From Pseudomonadota bacterium (GTDB taxonomy: Bacteria; Pseudomonadota; Gammaproteobacteria; Steroidobacterales; Woeseiaceae), in the NCBI GenBank assembly GCA_022563195.1, contig JADFNV010000014.1:1-64000 (forward strand): DNA of 64,000 bases. Reading direction: 5' to 3'. The notes under the pieces are model-generated. The model was not told the origin of the DNA, ran no database searches, and worked only from the letters and a program-made list of their open reading frames with translations. The translations under genes and the position numbers were made by a program. This document shows, one piece after another, positions 28,788 through 37,883 of the stretch (its first letter is position 1; each line of letters opens with the position of its first letter).

Positions 28788-29774
28788 ATGATCGATATCG
28801 CTGTGATCGGCGCCGGTCGGATCGGCCGGATTCACGCAACAAACCTTCATCTACACTCGGGTGCCAATCTCCGTTACATTGTCGACGTATCGGAAACGGC
28901 CGCCGCCGAATTGGCAGCGCACTGTGACACACAAGTCGGATCGCTCGAATCAGTGCTTGGCGACGCGACCATTCAGGCCGTCGTGATTGCAAGCTCTACA
29001 AATACTCACGCCGAACTCATCGAAGCGGCTGCAAATGCCGGTAAAGCGATATTCTGCGAGAAACCGCTGGATCTGGATGTCGCCACGGCACAGAAAAGCC
29101 TGCTGGTCGCTGAACAACAAGACGTACTGCTTTGCGTCGGATTTAACCGACGCCACGACCCGTCATTTGAGCGCGTTAAAGAAGAAATCGAAACCGGATC
29201 GGTCGGTGACGTGGAGGTCGTTAGTATCACGAGCCGCGATCCGTCACCGCCTCCTGCTGACTATATCGCCCGTTCCGGCGGATTATACAAAGACATGATG
29301 ATTCACGATTTCGACATGGGACGATGGCTGCTCGGCGAAGAACCCATCGAAGTCTTCGCCTTCGGCAGTGTTCTCGTGGACGAGAAAATCCGCACGGCCG
29401 GCGATATTGATACGGCAGTTGCGACGCTGAGAACCGAGTCCGGACGCTTGTGCCAGATCACTAATTCACGCCGTTGCAGTTACGGCTACGATCAGCGAAT
29501 TGAAGTTTTCGGTTCCACCGGGATGGCCCGCGCCGGAAACCAGCGTGAAACCCTGGTAGAAACAGCCAGCGCCGCGGGTTACGCCCGCGACCGGGCCCTG
29601 CCATTTTTTTTGGAGCGATACGCAGACGCATACCGAATCCAACTGGACAGATTTTTGCGAGTGGTCGATGGGGAAGAACTGGAGTTGCCAAGCGGAACTG
29701 ACGGCCTGCGGGCGCTGCAGATTGCCGATGCGGCGCAACGTTCCAGCGACAGCGGCCTTCCCGTCAGCTTGTGA
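28788..29774 (+). CDS. iolG: Inositol 2-dehydrogenase (Gfo/Idh/MocA family)
   Basis: 328 aa NAD-dependent oxidation of myo-inositol to 2-keto-myo-inositol, the first step of the iol pathway. Rossmann motif IGAGRIGRIHATNL at the N-terminus, EKPLDLD near residue 90 with the catalytic lysine, GFNRRHDPSF, and the KDMMIHDFDMGRWLLGEE motif with catalytic Asp/His typical of IolG. 3 nt after rpiR, so probably in the same transcript. A 157-nt gap with two more operator-like sites follows. Confidence 0.88.
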   Translation: MIDIAVIGAGRIGRIHATNLHLHSGANLRYIVDVSETAAAELAAHCDTQVGSLESVLGDATIQAVVIASSTNTHAELIEAAANAGKAIFCEKPLDLDVATAQKSLLVAEQQDVLLCVGFNRRHDPSFERVKEEIETGSVGDVEVVSITSRDPSPPPADYIARSGGLYKDMMIHDFDMGRWLLGEEPIEVFAFGSVLVDEKIRTAGDIDTAVATLRTESGRLCQITNSRRCSYGYDQRIEVFGSTGMARAGNQRETLVETASAAGYARDRALPFFLERYADAYRIQLDRFLRVVDGEELELPSGTDGLRALQIADAAQRSSDSGLPVSL

Positions 29775-29782
29775 CAAAAATT

Positions 29783-29838
29783 CGAAAAAATATTTCAGAA
29801 AAGTCAATATTGAAATATTTGTTCCAGTCCGGTAAGGT
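29783..29838 (+). promoter_or_regulatory. Internal promoter with two RpiR-type operator dyads
   Basis: Dyad CGAAAAAATATTTC (29783-29796) and dyad GAAATATTTGTTCC (29812-29825). The 12-mer AAATATTTGTTC in the second also occurs, in reverse complement, in the first site of the rpiR/receptor region. A possible promoter overlaps: TTGAAA (29810-29815), 17 nt, TAAGGT (29833-29838). The operator covers the -35 element, as expected for repression of the downstream dehydrogenase-iolBCDE genes. Confidence 0.6.
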
Positions 29839-29931
29839 AGGACATTCAGACGTCCCGCAACGCCTGTCTTACACAATATAAGAATTGGGGCGCAATATGG
29901 GCCCGAAGCTACCAGCGAGTGTTTCACTGCA

Positions 29932-31071
29932 GTGACTAATCTGCGATTCGGCCTGATCGGCACTGGTTTCATGGGTAAAGCGCACGCAATCGCCTTGCGC
30001 TCGGTTGGAACCGTGTTCCCCAATATCGCGGCGCCGATTCTCGAATGCCTCGTCGATTCCGATCTCGCAAAAGCGGCCAACGACGCCGAAGCATGGGGAT
30101 TTCAGCGATCAAGCGATGATTGGCAAGCGATTTGTCAGGATCCCGATATCGATGTTGTGGATATTTGCACGCCGAACTACCTGCACCGGGAAATGGCGCT
30201 CGCCGCAGCCGCGGCCGGCAAGCACATCTATTGCGAAAAACCACTTGGACTTACCGGCGCAGAATCGCAGGAAATCTGCCAAGCGGCGGAGACTGCCGGC
30301 GTCCGGACTGCAGTGGGCTTTAATTACATCTGCAATCCATTGCTTGTCGTTGCAAGAAGAATGATCGCCGCCGGTGAAATCGGAGATGCGTACAACTTTC
30401 GTGGTTGCTACCAGGAAGACTATCTGAGCGATCCGAACTCACCGTTCAGTTGGCGTTGTTTACGTAACCAGGGTGGCAGTGGCGCACTCGCCGATCTCGG
30501 CACGCACCTGATCAATATGGCCGAATTTCTTCTCGGTCCGATTGACCGCCTGTTTGGCAACCTGACAACAGTGTACTCGCAACGACCAGACCCGGTCACC
30601 GGCGTACTGCGCGACGTTGAAAATGAAGATATCGCGCAAGTACTGATGACATTTTCCGGTGGCAGTGCAGGAACGATGGAAATCAACCGTATCGCAACCG
30701 GCAGAAAGTGCGGGCTTACTTTCGAAATTCACGGCACCAAAGGCAGCCTGATATTTGATCAGGAGCGCATGAATGAGCTGCGCGTGTACCAGTGCGATGA
30801 CCCCGAGGGTCGTCGCGGATACCGAACCATTCTTGGCGGTCCTGAACATGATGACTATGCGAATTTTTGCCCTGCGCCAGGACACGGACTTGGAATAAAC
30901 GACCTTAAAGTGATCGAGGTTCGTAACCTGATTCAAGGGATCGCCGAAGGCACGCCGGTCTTTTCCGATTTTCACAACGGGTGGCGTGTTCAAACAATCG
31001 TCGATGCCATCGAACAATCGCACCTGAACAATGAATGGGTCAATGTTAACGAAGGAAACCAGGCAAAATGA
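29932..31071 (+). CDS. Gfo/Idh/MocA-family inositol dehydrogenase-like oxidoreductase
   Basis: 379 aa with a GTG start. N-terminal Rossmann motif FGLIGTGFMGKAHAIAL, EKPLGLTGAESQEI with the catalytic lysine, GFNYICNPLLVVARRM, and GGSGALADLGTHLINMAEFL with the catalytic His. Longer than IolG and of the type often found as a second dehydrogenase in inositol loci, for scyllo- or D-chiro-inositol or their keto forms; exact substrate unknown. Its stop overlaps the iolB start (ATGA). It is preceded by its own operator-bearing promoter region. Confidence 0.82.
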   Translation: MTNLRFGLIGTGFMGKAHAIALRSVGTVFPNIAAPILECLVDSDLAKAANDAEAWGFQRSSDDWQAICQDPDIDVVDICTPNYLHREMALAAAAAGKHIYCEKPLGLTGAESQEICQAAETAGVRTAVGFNYICNPLLVVARRMIAAGEIGDAYNFRGCYQEDYLSDPNSPFSWRCLRNQGGSGALADLGTHLINMAEFLLGPIDRLFGNLTTVYSQRPDPVTGVLRDVENEDIAQVLMTFSGGSAGTMEINRIATGRKCGLTFEIHGTKGSLIFDQERMNELRVYQCDDPEGRRGYRTILGGPEHDDYANFCPAPGHGLGINDLKVIEVRNLIQGIAEGTPVFSDFHNGWRVQTIVDAIEQSHLNNEWVNVNEGNQAK

Positions 31072-31871
31072 CACTACACATCACCGATCACCGGGAGGGA
31101 TTTGCAGCCGGTGAAACCAATATCACGCGTTATGACGACGCTGACGACAATGCACTGATTTCTCTCGACGTACTGGTGCTGTCCGCCGGTCAATCAATCT
31201 CCCTGACGACCGAGCAGGAAACAGCATGGTTGTTGATGAACGGGAAAATCAGCGGCTCAGTCGGCAGTGAATCGTTCATGTTGCAACGCAGTTCACTATT
31301 CGACGAATCATCCAGCTGCTTGCATGTATCAGCCGATACGGCCGTCGAAATCGTTTGCGCTTCGGACACTGAATTTACCGTTTACTCTTGTGACAATCCA
31401 CTGCCGTTTTCGGCACGCGTATTCGGTCCCGCCGATGTCGCCAACGAGCCACGCGGAAAAGGACAGGTACGCGATCGCTGTCTGCGGTACGTGCGAACCA
31501 TATTCGATGACACGAACTCAGACCCCAACACCGGGCTGGTTCTAGGTGAGGTCATTACTTTTCAGGGCGGCTGGTCCAGCTACCCGCCGCACCATCATCC
31601 GCAACCGGAGATCTACCATTATCGCTTTACCGAACCGCAGGGTTATGGCCACGCGGAACTGGGCGAGACCGTTCTCAAGGTACGTAACAACGACACGGTC
31701 AAGATTCTGGATTTGAACGATCACTCGCAATGTGCGGCGCCCGGTTACGGAATGTACTACTCATGGGTGATTCGACACTTGCCCGAAAATCGATACAGTG
31801 TCCCGGACTTCACGGAAGAGCATGCGTGGATCATGCGCCCTGACGCCCAATATTGGGATCCGAAGGTCTGA
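31068..31871 (+). CDS. iolB: 5-deoxy-glucuronate isomerase
   Basis: 267 aa bicupin enzyme converting 5-deoxy-D-glucuronate to 5-dehydro-2-deoxy-D-gluconate. The second cupin carries the metal-binding block YPPHHHPQPEIYHYRF near residue 177, then EGYG-type text (EPQGYGHAELGE) and the C-terminal YYSWVIRHLPENRY. Length is normal for IolB. It overlaps the upstream dehydrogenase by 4 nt and is followed by iolC after 8 nt, in pathway-related order. Confidence 0.92.
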   Translation: MTLHITDHREGFAAGETNITRYDDADDNALISLDVLVLSAGQSISLTTEQETAWLLMNGKISGSVGSESFMLQRSSLFDESSSCLHVSADTAVEIVCASDTEFTVYSCDNPLPFSARVFGPADVANEPRGKGQVRDRCLRYVRTIFDDTNSDPNTGLVLGEVITFQGGWSSYPPHHHPQPEIYHYRFTEPQGYGHAELGETVLKVRNNDTVKILDLNDHSQCAAPGYGMYYSWVIRHLPENRYSVPDFTEEHAWIMRPDAQYWDPKV

Positions 31872-31879
31872 CAACGGTC

Positions 31880-33820
31880 ATGAGCAGACCACTCGACGTC
31901 ATTTGCCTGGGCCGCGCCGCTGTTGACCTGTACGGTCACCAATTCGGCGGTCGCCTTGAGGATATGCAGAGCTTTGCCAAGTACCTTGGCGGCTCATCGG
32001 GCAACCTGGCTGCCGGGCTGGGCCGGCTGGGGTCGCGCTCGTCGATGCTCACGCGTGTTGGCGATGAGCATATGGGCCGCTTTGTTCGCGAAGCGCTGGC
32101 AGCAGAAGGTGTCGATGTCAGCCATGTTGTGACGGATCCCGAACGACTGACGGCGTTGGTCATCCTCGGCATCAGTGACCGCAACTCGTTTCCACACATT
32201 TTCTATCGGGAAAACTGCGCCGACCTCGGTATTGAAACAGGCGACTTCGACAAGGACTACATTGCATCCAGTCGCGCACTCGCGATAACCGGCACACACT
32301 TGTCAACCGAACAAAGTTTCGAGGTTGTGACACAGGCTGTCGATTTCGCGGCACAGTCCGGTACGAAAATCATTCTGGACATTGACTATCGACCGGTGCT
32401 CTGGGGACTGATCTCGCCTGGCGGCGGCGAAGAGAGATTCATCGCATCCGACGAGGTGACTGCACGTTATCGATCCATCATTCGCTGCTGCGACATGCTG
32501 GTGGGTACCGAAGAGGAGATGCAGATCGCTGGTGGTCATTCGGATACGCTTGCGGCACTGGCAGCAATTCGTGCCGAATCCAGTGCTACGCTCGTGACCA
32601 AACGCGGACCGATCGGCTGCACGGTATTTCAAGGTGCAATCCCGGAAAGTCTCGATGACGGCATCTCGGCGCCCGGCATACGGGTCGCAGTTCTAAATAC
32701 CGTCGGTGCCGGTGATGCTTTTCTCAGTGGATTCCTGCACGCCTGGCTTGGCGGAGAAGATTGGGCTACATGCGCGCGCTCGGGTAACGCGTGCGGCGCG
32801 CTGGTCGTATCGCGACACGGCTGCACGCCCGCGATGCCGACGAAACCGGAACTTGAGGATTACCTGGCGAGAGTGGATACAGTAACTCGCCCGGACAAAG
32901 ACGATCGAATCAACCTGCTGCATCGTGCATCGACACGGCGTAGCGCACGCGACAATCTTTGCGTGCTGGCTTTCGATCACCGGCGGCAACTCGAGCAGTT
33001 GATCGTGTCCACAGCGTCAAGCGATGCGAAAATTGTGGAGTTCAAGAAGCTGATCTGCGACGCCGTCGAAAGCGTCGCCGAAAACACGGGCTCGGACACG
33101 AACCTGGGCATTATTGTTGATGAACGCTACGGCGAAGCCGTGCTAGCGAGGATGACCGCAAAAAAATGGTGGATTGGCCGCCCGGTTGAAGTTCCGGGTT
33201 CTTGCCCGGTCGAATTTGATCCACGCAGCGGCATTGGTTTGCCGTTGCTTGAATGGCCGGCATCTCACGTCGTGAAATGTCTGATCTTTTATCACCCCGA
33301 CGATGAACTGGAGTTGCGACTTCAACAGGAAGACAGAGTCCGCCAGTTACACGCCGACTGTGTCGCGTTGAGTCGTGATTTATTGCTTGAAGTCATTACG
33401 ACATCGGCCGGGCAGGCCTGTGATGCGCATACGATTGCGAATGTTCAACGACGATTCTACAACCTCGGTGTGTATCCCGCATGGTGGAAACTCGAATCGC
33501 AATCCCGTGAAGGCTGGCAGGAAATATCCCGGGTAATTGAGCAATACGACCCGTTGTGCAACGGCGTCTTGCTGCTCGGCCTGGACGCCCCCGAAAAACA
33601 ACTGCGGGCGAGCTTTGAGGTTGCGGCTCCGTTCCCGATCTGCAAAGGTTTCGCCGTTGGCCGCAGTATTTTCGGCGACGCCGCGCGTCGCTGGTTCGCG
33701 GGCGAGCTCGACGATAAAGCCACGATCGAATTAGTGGCCGGCAATTATCAAAGGATGATTCGTTTCTGGCAGGAATCATCCGCCGCCGCCCAAAATGGCG
33801 CACAATCTGCGACAGGCTGA
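31880..33820 (+). CDS. iolC: 5-dehydro-2-deoxygluconokinase fused to DUF2090 (aldolase-like) domain
   Basis: 646 aa. The ATG at 31880 gives the PfkB kinase N-terminus MSRPLDVICLGRAAVDLYG. Kinase motifs include YLGGSSGNLAAGLGRLG and the catalytic NTVGAGDAFLSGFLHAWLGG near residue 278. From about 345 comes a DUF2090 domain (NLCVLAFDHRRQLEQLI, IVDERYGEAVL, FAVGRSIFGDAARRWFAGE), a TIM-barrel aldolase-like module. No separate iolJ is present, so the second half may cleave the phosphorylated product to DHAP and malonate semialdehyde. That assignment is known for annotated fusions but not shown here. Confidence 0.9.
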   Translation: MSRPLDVICLGRAAVDLYGHQFGGRLEDMQSFAKYLGGSSGNLAAGLGRLGSRSSMLTRVGDEHMGRFVREALAAEGVDVSHVVTDPERLTALVILGISDRNSFPHIFYRENCADLGIETGDFDKDYIASSRALAITGTHLSTEQSFEVVTQAVDFAAQSGTKIILDIDYRPVLWGLISPGGGEERFIASDEVTARYRSIIRCCDMLVGTEEEMQIAGGHSDTLAALAAIRAESSATLVTKRGPIGCTVFQGAIPESLDDGISAPGIRVAVLNTVGAGDAFLSGFLHAWLGGEDWATCARSGNACGALVVSRHGCTPAMPTKPELEDYLARVDTVTRPDKDDRINLLHRASTRRSARDNLCVLAFDHRRQLEQLIVSTASSDAKIVEFKKLICDAVESVAENTGSDTNLGIIVDERYGEAVLARMTAKKWWIGRPVEVPGSCPVEFDPRSGIGLPLLEWPASHVVKCLIFYHPDDELELRLQQEDRVRQLHADCVALSRDLLLEVITTSAGQACDAHTIANVQRRFYNLGVYPAWWKLESQSREGWQEISRVIEQYDPLCNGVLLLGLDAPEKQLRASFEVAAPFPICKGFAVGRSIFGDAARRWFAGELDDKATIELVAGNYQRMIRFWQESSAAAQNGAQSATG

Positions 33821-33850
33821 TCACCCTACGGGCAAGCAACAGGAGCGATA

Positions 33851-35695
33851 GTGGCAGCGAAGATCAGACTCACGATGGCGCAAGCGTTGCATCGCTATCT
33901 CTGCGCGCAATATGTGGAAATAGACGGCGAATTGCAGTGCTTGTTTAAGGGTATATTCGCGATCTTCGGCCACGGCAACGTCGCAGGTCTGGGTGAAGCG
34001 ATGCAAAGTGCCGGCGACTCCATGCCCGTCTATCGTGCACACAACGAACAGTCCATGGCACATGCCGCAGTTGCCTATGCCAAGTCGATGCGCAGACGGC
34101 GCATGATGGCCTGCACCACCTCAGTCGGTCCCGGCGCGACCAATATGGTGACAGCCGCTGCATTGGCTCACGTCAATCGACTGCCAGTACTTTTTCTTCC
34201 CGGCGACACTTTCGCCAACAGGTTGCCGGATCCCGTTTTGCAACAAATTGAGGATTTTGGTGATCCCACTGTGACAGCGAATGACTGTTTTCGACCGGTG
34301 TCTCGATATTGGGATCGGATCACACGACCCGAACAGTTGCTGCCATCGCTGCCGCAGGCGATCGCAGTCCTGACGGACCCGGTCGAGTGCGGGCCTGTCA
34401 CATTATCCCTGCCGCAGGACGTACAAGCAGAGGCCTATGACTATCCCGAATCGTTTTTTGATGCCCGGACACACCGAATGTTGCGAACGGGAGCGGATCC
34501 AGACGAGCTCGAATCGGCGGTGGTGGCGATTCGTAAAGCAAGACGACCGCTGATTGTCGCCGGCGGCGGCGTCCACTACTCGAACGCGATGGCAGAGCTT
34601 GCGACCTTCGCGAGCAAACACGGCATTCCCGTTGCGGAAACCCAGGCCGGCAAGGGCTCCCTACCCTGGGATCATCCGTTGAATTCCGGCGCCATCGGTG
34701 TCACCGGATCCCGCGCTGCGAATGAACTCGCGAACAACGCGGACCTGATCATTGCGATCGGTACACGACTGCAGGACTTCACGACCGGGTCGGGACTGCT
34801 GATCGGAAAAGCCGACACGGCCATTCTTAGTATCAATGTTGCACGACATGATCTCGGCAAGCGCGGCGCAAGCACATTGCGTGGCGATGCAAGAAGATGT
34901 TTGCAGGATATCGACAGCGCCCTGGGCAAAGCTAAAGCCACTACCGCGTGGGTAGACAAGGCCGAAAAACTCCGTGCCGACTGGAATAGCACTGTGGATT
35001 CTGCAACCGCGATAGACGACAGCGCATTGCCGTCGGATGCCGCAGTTCTCGGGGTCGTAAATCGCACTTTCGATACCGGCGCTACTGTGGTTTGTGCGGC
35101 AGGCGGATTGCCCGGCGAACTTCACAAGCTCTGGCGCGCCGCCGATGCCGATTCGTATCATGTCGAGTACGGTTACTCGTGCATGGGATATGAAATCGCC
35201 GGCGGTATCGGTGTGAAGATGGCCCACCCGCATCGGGACGTTGTCGTCATGGTCGGTGACGGTAGTTACTTGATGCTGAACTCCGAAATCGCAACATCGA
35301 TCGCGATCGGACAGAAAATAATCATCGTTGTCCTCGACAATCGCGGCTTCGCTTGCATCAATCGTCTGCAAACGTCTTTAGGCGGTCGCGGCTACAACAA
35401 CCTGCTGCAGTCAAGCTATAGCAGACCTGACCACGCACCTGACATCGACTTTGCTCAGCACGCGGCATCGTTGGGAGCGCAATCGGAAAAGGTCTCGTCG
35501 ATCAATGAACTTGAGACTGCCCTGCAACGCGCCAGAAACGCTCCGCATACCGCCGTCGTCGTCATCGAAACCGATCCGCTTCCATGCACCGAAGCTGGCG
35601 GCACGTGGTGGGATGTACCCGTCGCCCAAATTTCCGACAGCGCTGACGTCACTGCGGTGGCGGCGGATTATCAGGAACAGCAGAAGAAACGCTAA
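33851..35695 (+). CDS. iolD: 3D-(3,5/4)-trihydroxycyclohexane-1,2-dione acylhydrolase
   Basis: 614 aa ThDP-dependent enzyme hydrolysing the cyclohexanedione ring to 5-deoxy-glucuronate. GTG start after AGGAG. N-terminal Pyr domain with the catalytic glutamate in AHNEQSMAHAAVAYAK; central domain IVAGGGVHYSNAM; C-terminal PP domain with VMVGDGSYLMLNSEIATS and DNRGFACINRLQ for ThDP/Mg binding. Length and motifs match IolD. It is followed by iolE after 23 nt. Confidence 0.93.
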   Translation: MAAKIRLTMAQALHRYLCAQYVEIDGELQCLFKGIFAIFGHGNVAGLGEAMQSAGDSMPVYRAHNEQSMAHAAVAYAKSMRRRRMMACTTSVGPGATNMVTAAALAHVNRLPVLFLPGDTFANRLPDPVLQQIEDFGDPTVTANDCFRPVSRYWDRITRPEQLLPSLPQAIAVLTDPVECGPVTLSLPQDVQAEAYDYPESFFDARTHRMLRTGADPDELESAVVAIRKARRPLIVAGGGVHYSNAMAELATFASKHGIPVAETQAGKGSLPWDHPLNSGAIGVTGSRAANELANNADLIIAIGTRLQDFTTGSGLLIGKADTAILSINVARHDLGKRGASTLRGDARRCLQDIDSALGKAKATTAWVDKAEKLRADWNSTVDSATAIDDSALPSDAAVLGVVNRTFDTGATVVCAAGGLPGELHKLWRAADADSYHVEYGYSCMGYEIAGGIGVKMAHPHRDVVVMVGDGSYLMLNSEIATSIAIGQKIIIVVLDNRGFACINRLQTSLGGRGYNNLLQSSYSRPDHAPDIDFAQHAASLGAQSEKVSSINELETALQRARNAPHTAVVVIETDPLPCTEAGGTWWDVPVAQISDSADVTAVAADYQEQQKKR

Positions 35696-35718
35696 GTCGT
35701 TTCCGGCACACCTTGCTC

Positions 35719-36609
35719 ATGGCCATCTCGCTCGGCATCAACCCCATCACATGGAGTAACGACGATCTACAACATGTCGGCGCTGACATTTCCCTGGATA
35801 CCTGTTTGAGCGAGGCTGCGACGGCAGGATTCACGGGCATCGAACTGGGTCACAAATTTCCGCGCGACGCGAAGCTGCTGCAACCGATTCTGGACAAGCA
35901 TGGCCTCTCGCTAGTCTCCGGTTGGTACAGCGGGCACCTGCTCGAGCGCGATGCAAAAAAGGAAGCTGCCGCGATGAAATCCCATGCGTCGCTGCTCGCG
36001 GACATGGGCTGCAATGTCCTGATTTTTGCCGAAGTGACTGGCTGCATTCATTCCGACATCGACGCACGCCTGTCGCGCCGCCCCCGCATGGCTGCGGCAG
36101 ACTGGAAGCAATTCGGCCAACGCCTGTCTGAAATTGCCAGGGTCACCGCCGACCTTGGCCTCAAGCTTTGTTATCACCACCACATGGGTACCGTGGTTCA
36201 ATCGGACGCGGATATCGATGCACTAATGCAGGCAACATCAGACGACGTGCACCTGCTCCTCGACACCGGGCACGCGTTGTTCGCCGGCGCCGACCCGGTG
36301 CAACTCGCCGGGCAGTACACAGAGCGCATCGGGCATCTGCATTGCAAGGATATTCGCGAAAAGCCGATGCGGCGCTGCATGAACCGGGACGGCAGCTTTC
36401 TGGATGCCGTACTTGACGGTGCATTCACCGTGCCCGGCGACGGCTGTGTCAACTATGAGGGCGTATTTTCTTCGCTCGGATCGGACTATTCAGGTTGGGC
36501 GATCGTCGAGGCAGAGCAGGACCCGAGCGTTGCTCCTCCAATGATGTTCGCGAAACTGGGGCACGACAACTTGCGAAAGCTAGTCGGACCCGAACACGAC
36601 GTCGCTTAG
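35719..36609 (+). CDS. iolE: Inosose dehydratase (2-keto-myo-inositol dehydratase)
   Basis: 296 aa TIM-barrel enzyme (xylose isomerase-like) that dehydrates 2-keto-myo-inositol. The ATG at 35719 (MAISLGINPITWSNDD) was preferred to a TTG two codons earlier; GINPI.W is the family N-terminus. Metal/substrate blocks: GFTGIELGHKFP, LCYHHHMGTVV, LLLDTGHALFAG, IGHLHCKDIR, and WAIVEAEQDP near the C-terminus. Its last 30 nt overlap the 3' end of the convergent phosphatase gene. iolA (malonate semialdehyde dehydrogenase) is not in this window. Confidence 0.92.
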   Translation: MAISLGINPITWSNDDLQHVGADISLDTCLSEAATAGFTGIELGHKFPRDAKLLQPILDKHGLSLVSGWYSGHLLERDAKKEAAAMKSHASLLADMGCNVLIFAEVTGCIHSDIDARLSRRPRMAAADWKQFGQRLSEIARVTADLGLKLCYHHHMGTVVQSDADIDALMQATSDDVHLLLDTGHALFAGADPVQLAGQYTERIGHLHCKDIREKPMRRCMNRDGSFLDAVLDGAFTVPGDGCVNYEGVFSSLGSDYSGWAIVEAEQDPSVAPPMMFAKLGHDNLRKLVGPEHDVA

Positions 36610-37374
36610 TTCATCGTACACACCGGGCGCGGCGGCCAGCACCAGGCCGCCTTTGATCAACACTTCCTCATTCGGGAGACAATCATTCGTTTTGCCGCCG
36701 GCCTCTCGTATGATCAGGATGCTCGCGGCAAAGTCCCAGATATTCATGTGCGGCTCGAAGTAGCCGATCAATCGACCGGCGGCGACATAGGCGAGGCTCA
36801 GTGCGCCGCTACCGCTACGATGGTACATGCCCTTCGAGTGCATCAGGCGCGAAAGAGGTATCAGCGTGTCTTCGGGAGTTACCCGGTTTGAGTAGCCAAC
36901 ACTGACCAGGCCATCCTGCAAACTGCCCGCCCTGGATACCCTCATCGGTCGACCATTCAGTGTTGCGCCACCACCCGCCTTCGCAGCAAACAGTTCGTCG
37001 TTTACCGGGTCGAAGACGACACCAAGCTTGAAGTCGGCGCCCTCGACATAGGCAATCGATACGCACCAACTGGGAATGCCATTGACGAACGGCTGCGTTC
37101 CATCGATCGGATCGATTATCCAGGTGCCCTTGTCCTGCTGCGGCACGAATGAGTCGGGATTCTCCTCACCGAGGAATGCGTCCTCGGGAAAACTCTCGGC
37201 GACAGCGGCTTCGATCAGTTTTTGCGTTTCGATGTCGGCTTCGCTCGCCATGTCCTGTACGCCTTTACTTTGGACATCCAGGGTTTCAAAGCGCCTGAAA
37301 TATTCCAATGCGAGCGCACCAGCAGCCCGGACAATGGCACAAGCGAATTCGTACCTTTCATCAATCGACGGCAT
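36580..37374 (-). CDS. Inositol-monophosphatase family phosphatase
   Basis: 264 aa cytoplasmic Mg-dependent sugar-phosphatase fold. Metal-binding motifs: GEEN near residue 70, WIIDPIDGTQPFV near 88, and the C-terminal WDFAASILIIREAGG. The family includes inositol-1-phosphatase, histidinol-phosphatase and CysQ-type enzymes; sequence alone does not separate them. Being the last gene of the phytase/OPA-transporter operon and facing iolE, it most likely dephosphorylates imported inositol monophosphate so that IolG can act on free inositol. There are 26 nt between it and the lipoprotein upstream. Confidence 0.85.
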   Translation of the reverse strand: MPSIDERYEFACAIVRAAGALALEYFRRFETLDVQSKGVQDMASEADIETQKLIEAAVAESFPEDAFLGEENPDSFVPQQDKGTWIIDPIDGTQPFVNGIPSWCVSIAYVEGADFKLGVVFDPVNDELFAAKAGGGATLNGRPMRVSRAGSLQDGLVSVGYSNRVTPEDTLIPLSRLMHSKGMYHRSGSGALSLAYVAAGRLIGYFEPHMNIWDFAASILIIREAGGKTNDCLPNEEVLIKGGLVLAAAPGVYDELSDVVFGSD

Positions 37375-37400
37375 TGTGATTTCCTTGTCCGTGGTTGAGT

Positions 37401-37883
37401 CTACTCAAGTCTGAAAATCGCGCGGTCGCACTGCCTGTTGATCGCGAAGTGTTTTTGCGTCACCGGCGTCGTGACCGTCACCTCGACTTCATCGAGCGAG
37501 GGCAGCGTTTCAAACAACAGGATATCGAGTTGGCCGAGCTTGTTGTCCGCGCCGCAATTGGATTCGTAACTGGCTGTTACGGAATTATCTGTCTCATTTA
37601 AGATTACGCTCGGCTTCGCACATTCGTTTTCAGTCTGCAATAAATAGACGTTTTGCGATTCCTCGAGTAGCACCGAAGGCACGCCTGCCATCACCGACCT
37701 GGGTATCGACAGTTCGCTGCGTATGATGCCCTCCTCAGTCATAGTTACGTTTAGCGATGCCAGCGAATCCAGGTGTTCATCGTGAAACAGAGCGTGATTG
37801 CGGCAAAATTCGGGCGCCTGTTCCGGGGCGCACGCAGCAAGTGAGAAACACAGCAATGACATGAGCATTTTGCTATTAGTCAC
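37401..37883 (-). CDS. Small hypothetical lipoprotein in phytase operon
   Basis: 160 aa. Lipoprotein signal LMSLLCFSLAAC with the cysteine at residue 18, then a roughly 140-residue mature domain with several cysteines (EFCRNHALF, ENECAKPS, ESNCGADN, NRQCDRA) that could form disulphides, and a beta-rich appearance. I do not recognise the family. It overlaps the OPA transporter 3' end by 8 nt and lies upstream of the phosphatase, so it is co-expressed with phytate genes. A role as a periplasmic accessory or inhibitor-like protein is only a guess. Confidence 0.7.
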   Translation of the reverse strand: MTNSKMLMSLLCFSLAACAPEQAPEFCRNHALFHDEHLDSLASLNVTMTEEGIIRSELSIPRSVMAGVPSVLLEESQNVYLLQTENECAKPSVILNETDNSVTASYESNCGADNKLGQLDILLFETLPSLDEVEVTVTTPVTQKHFAINRQCDRAIFRLE

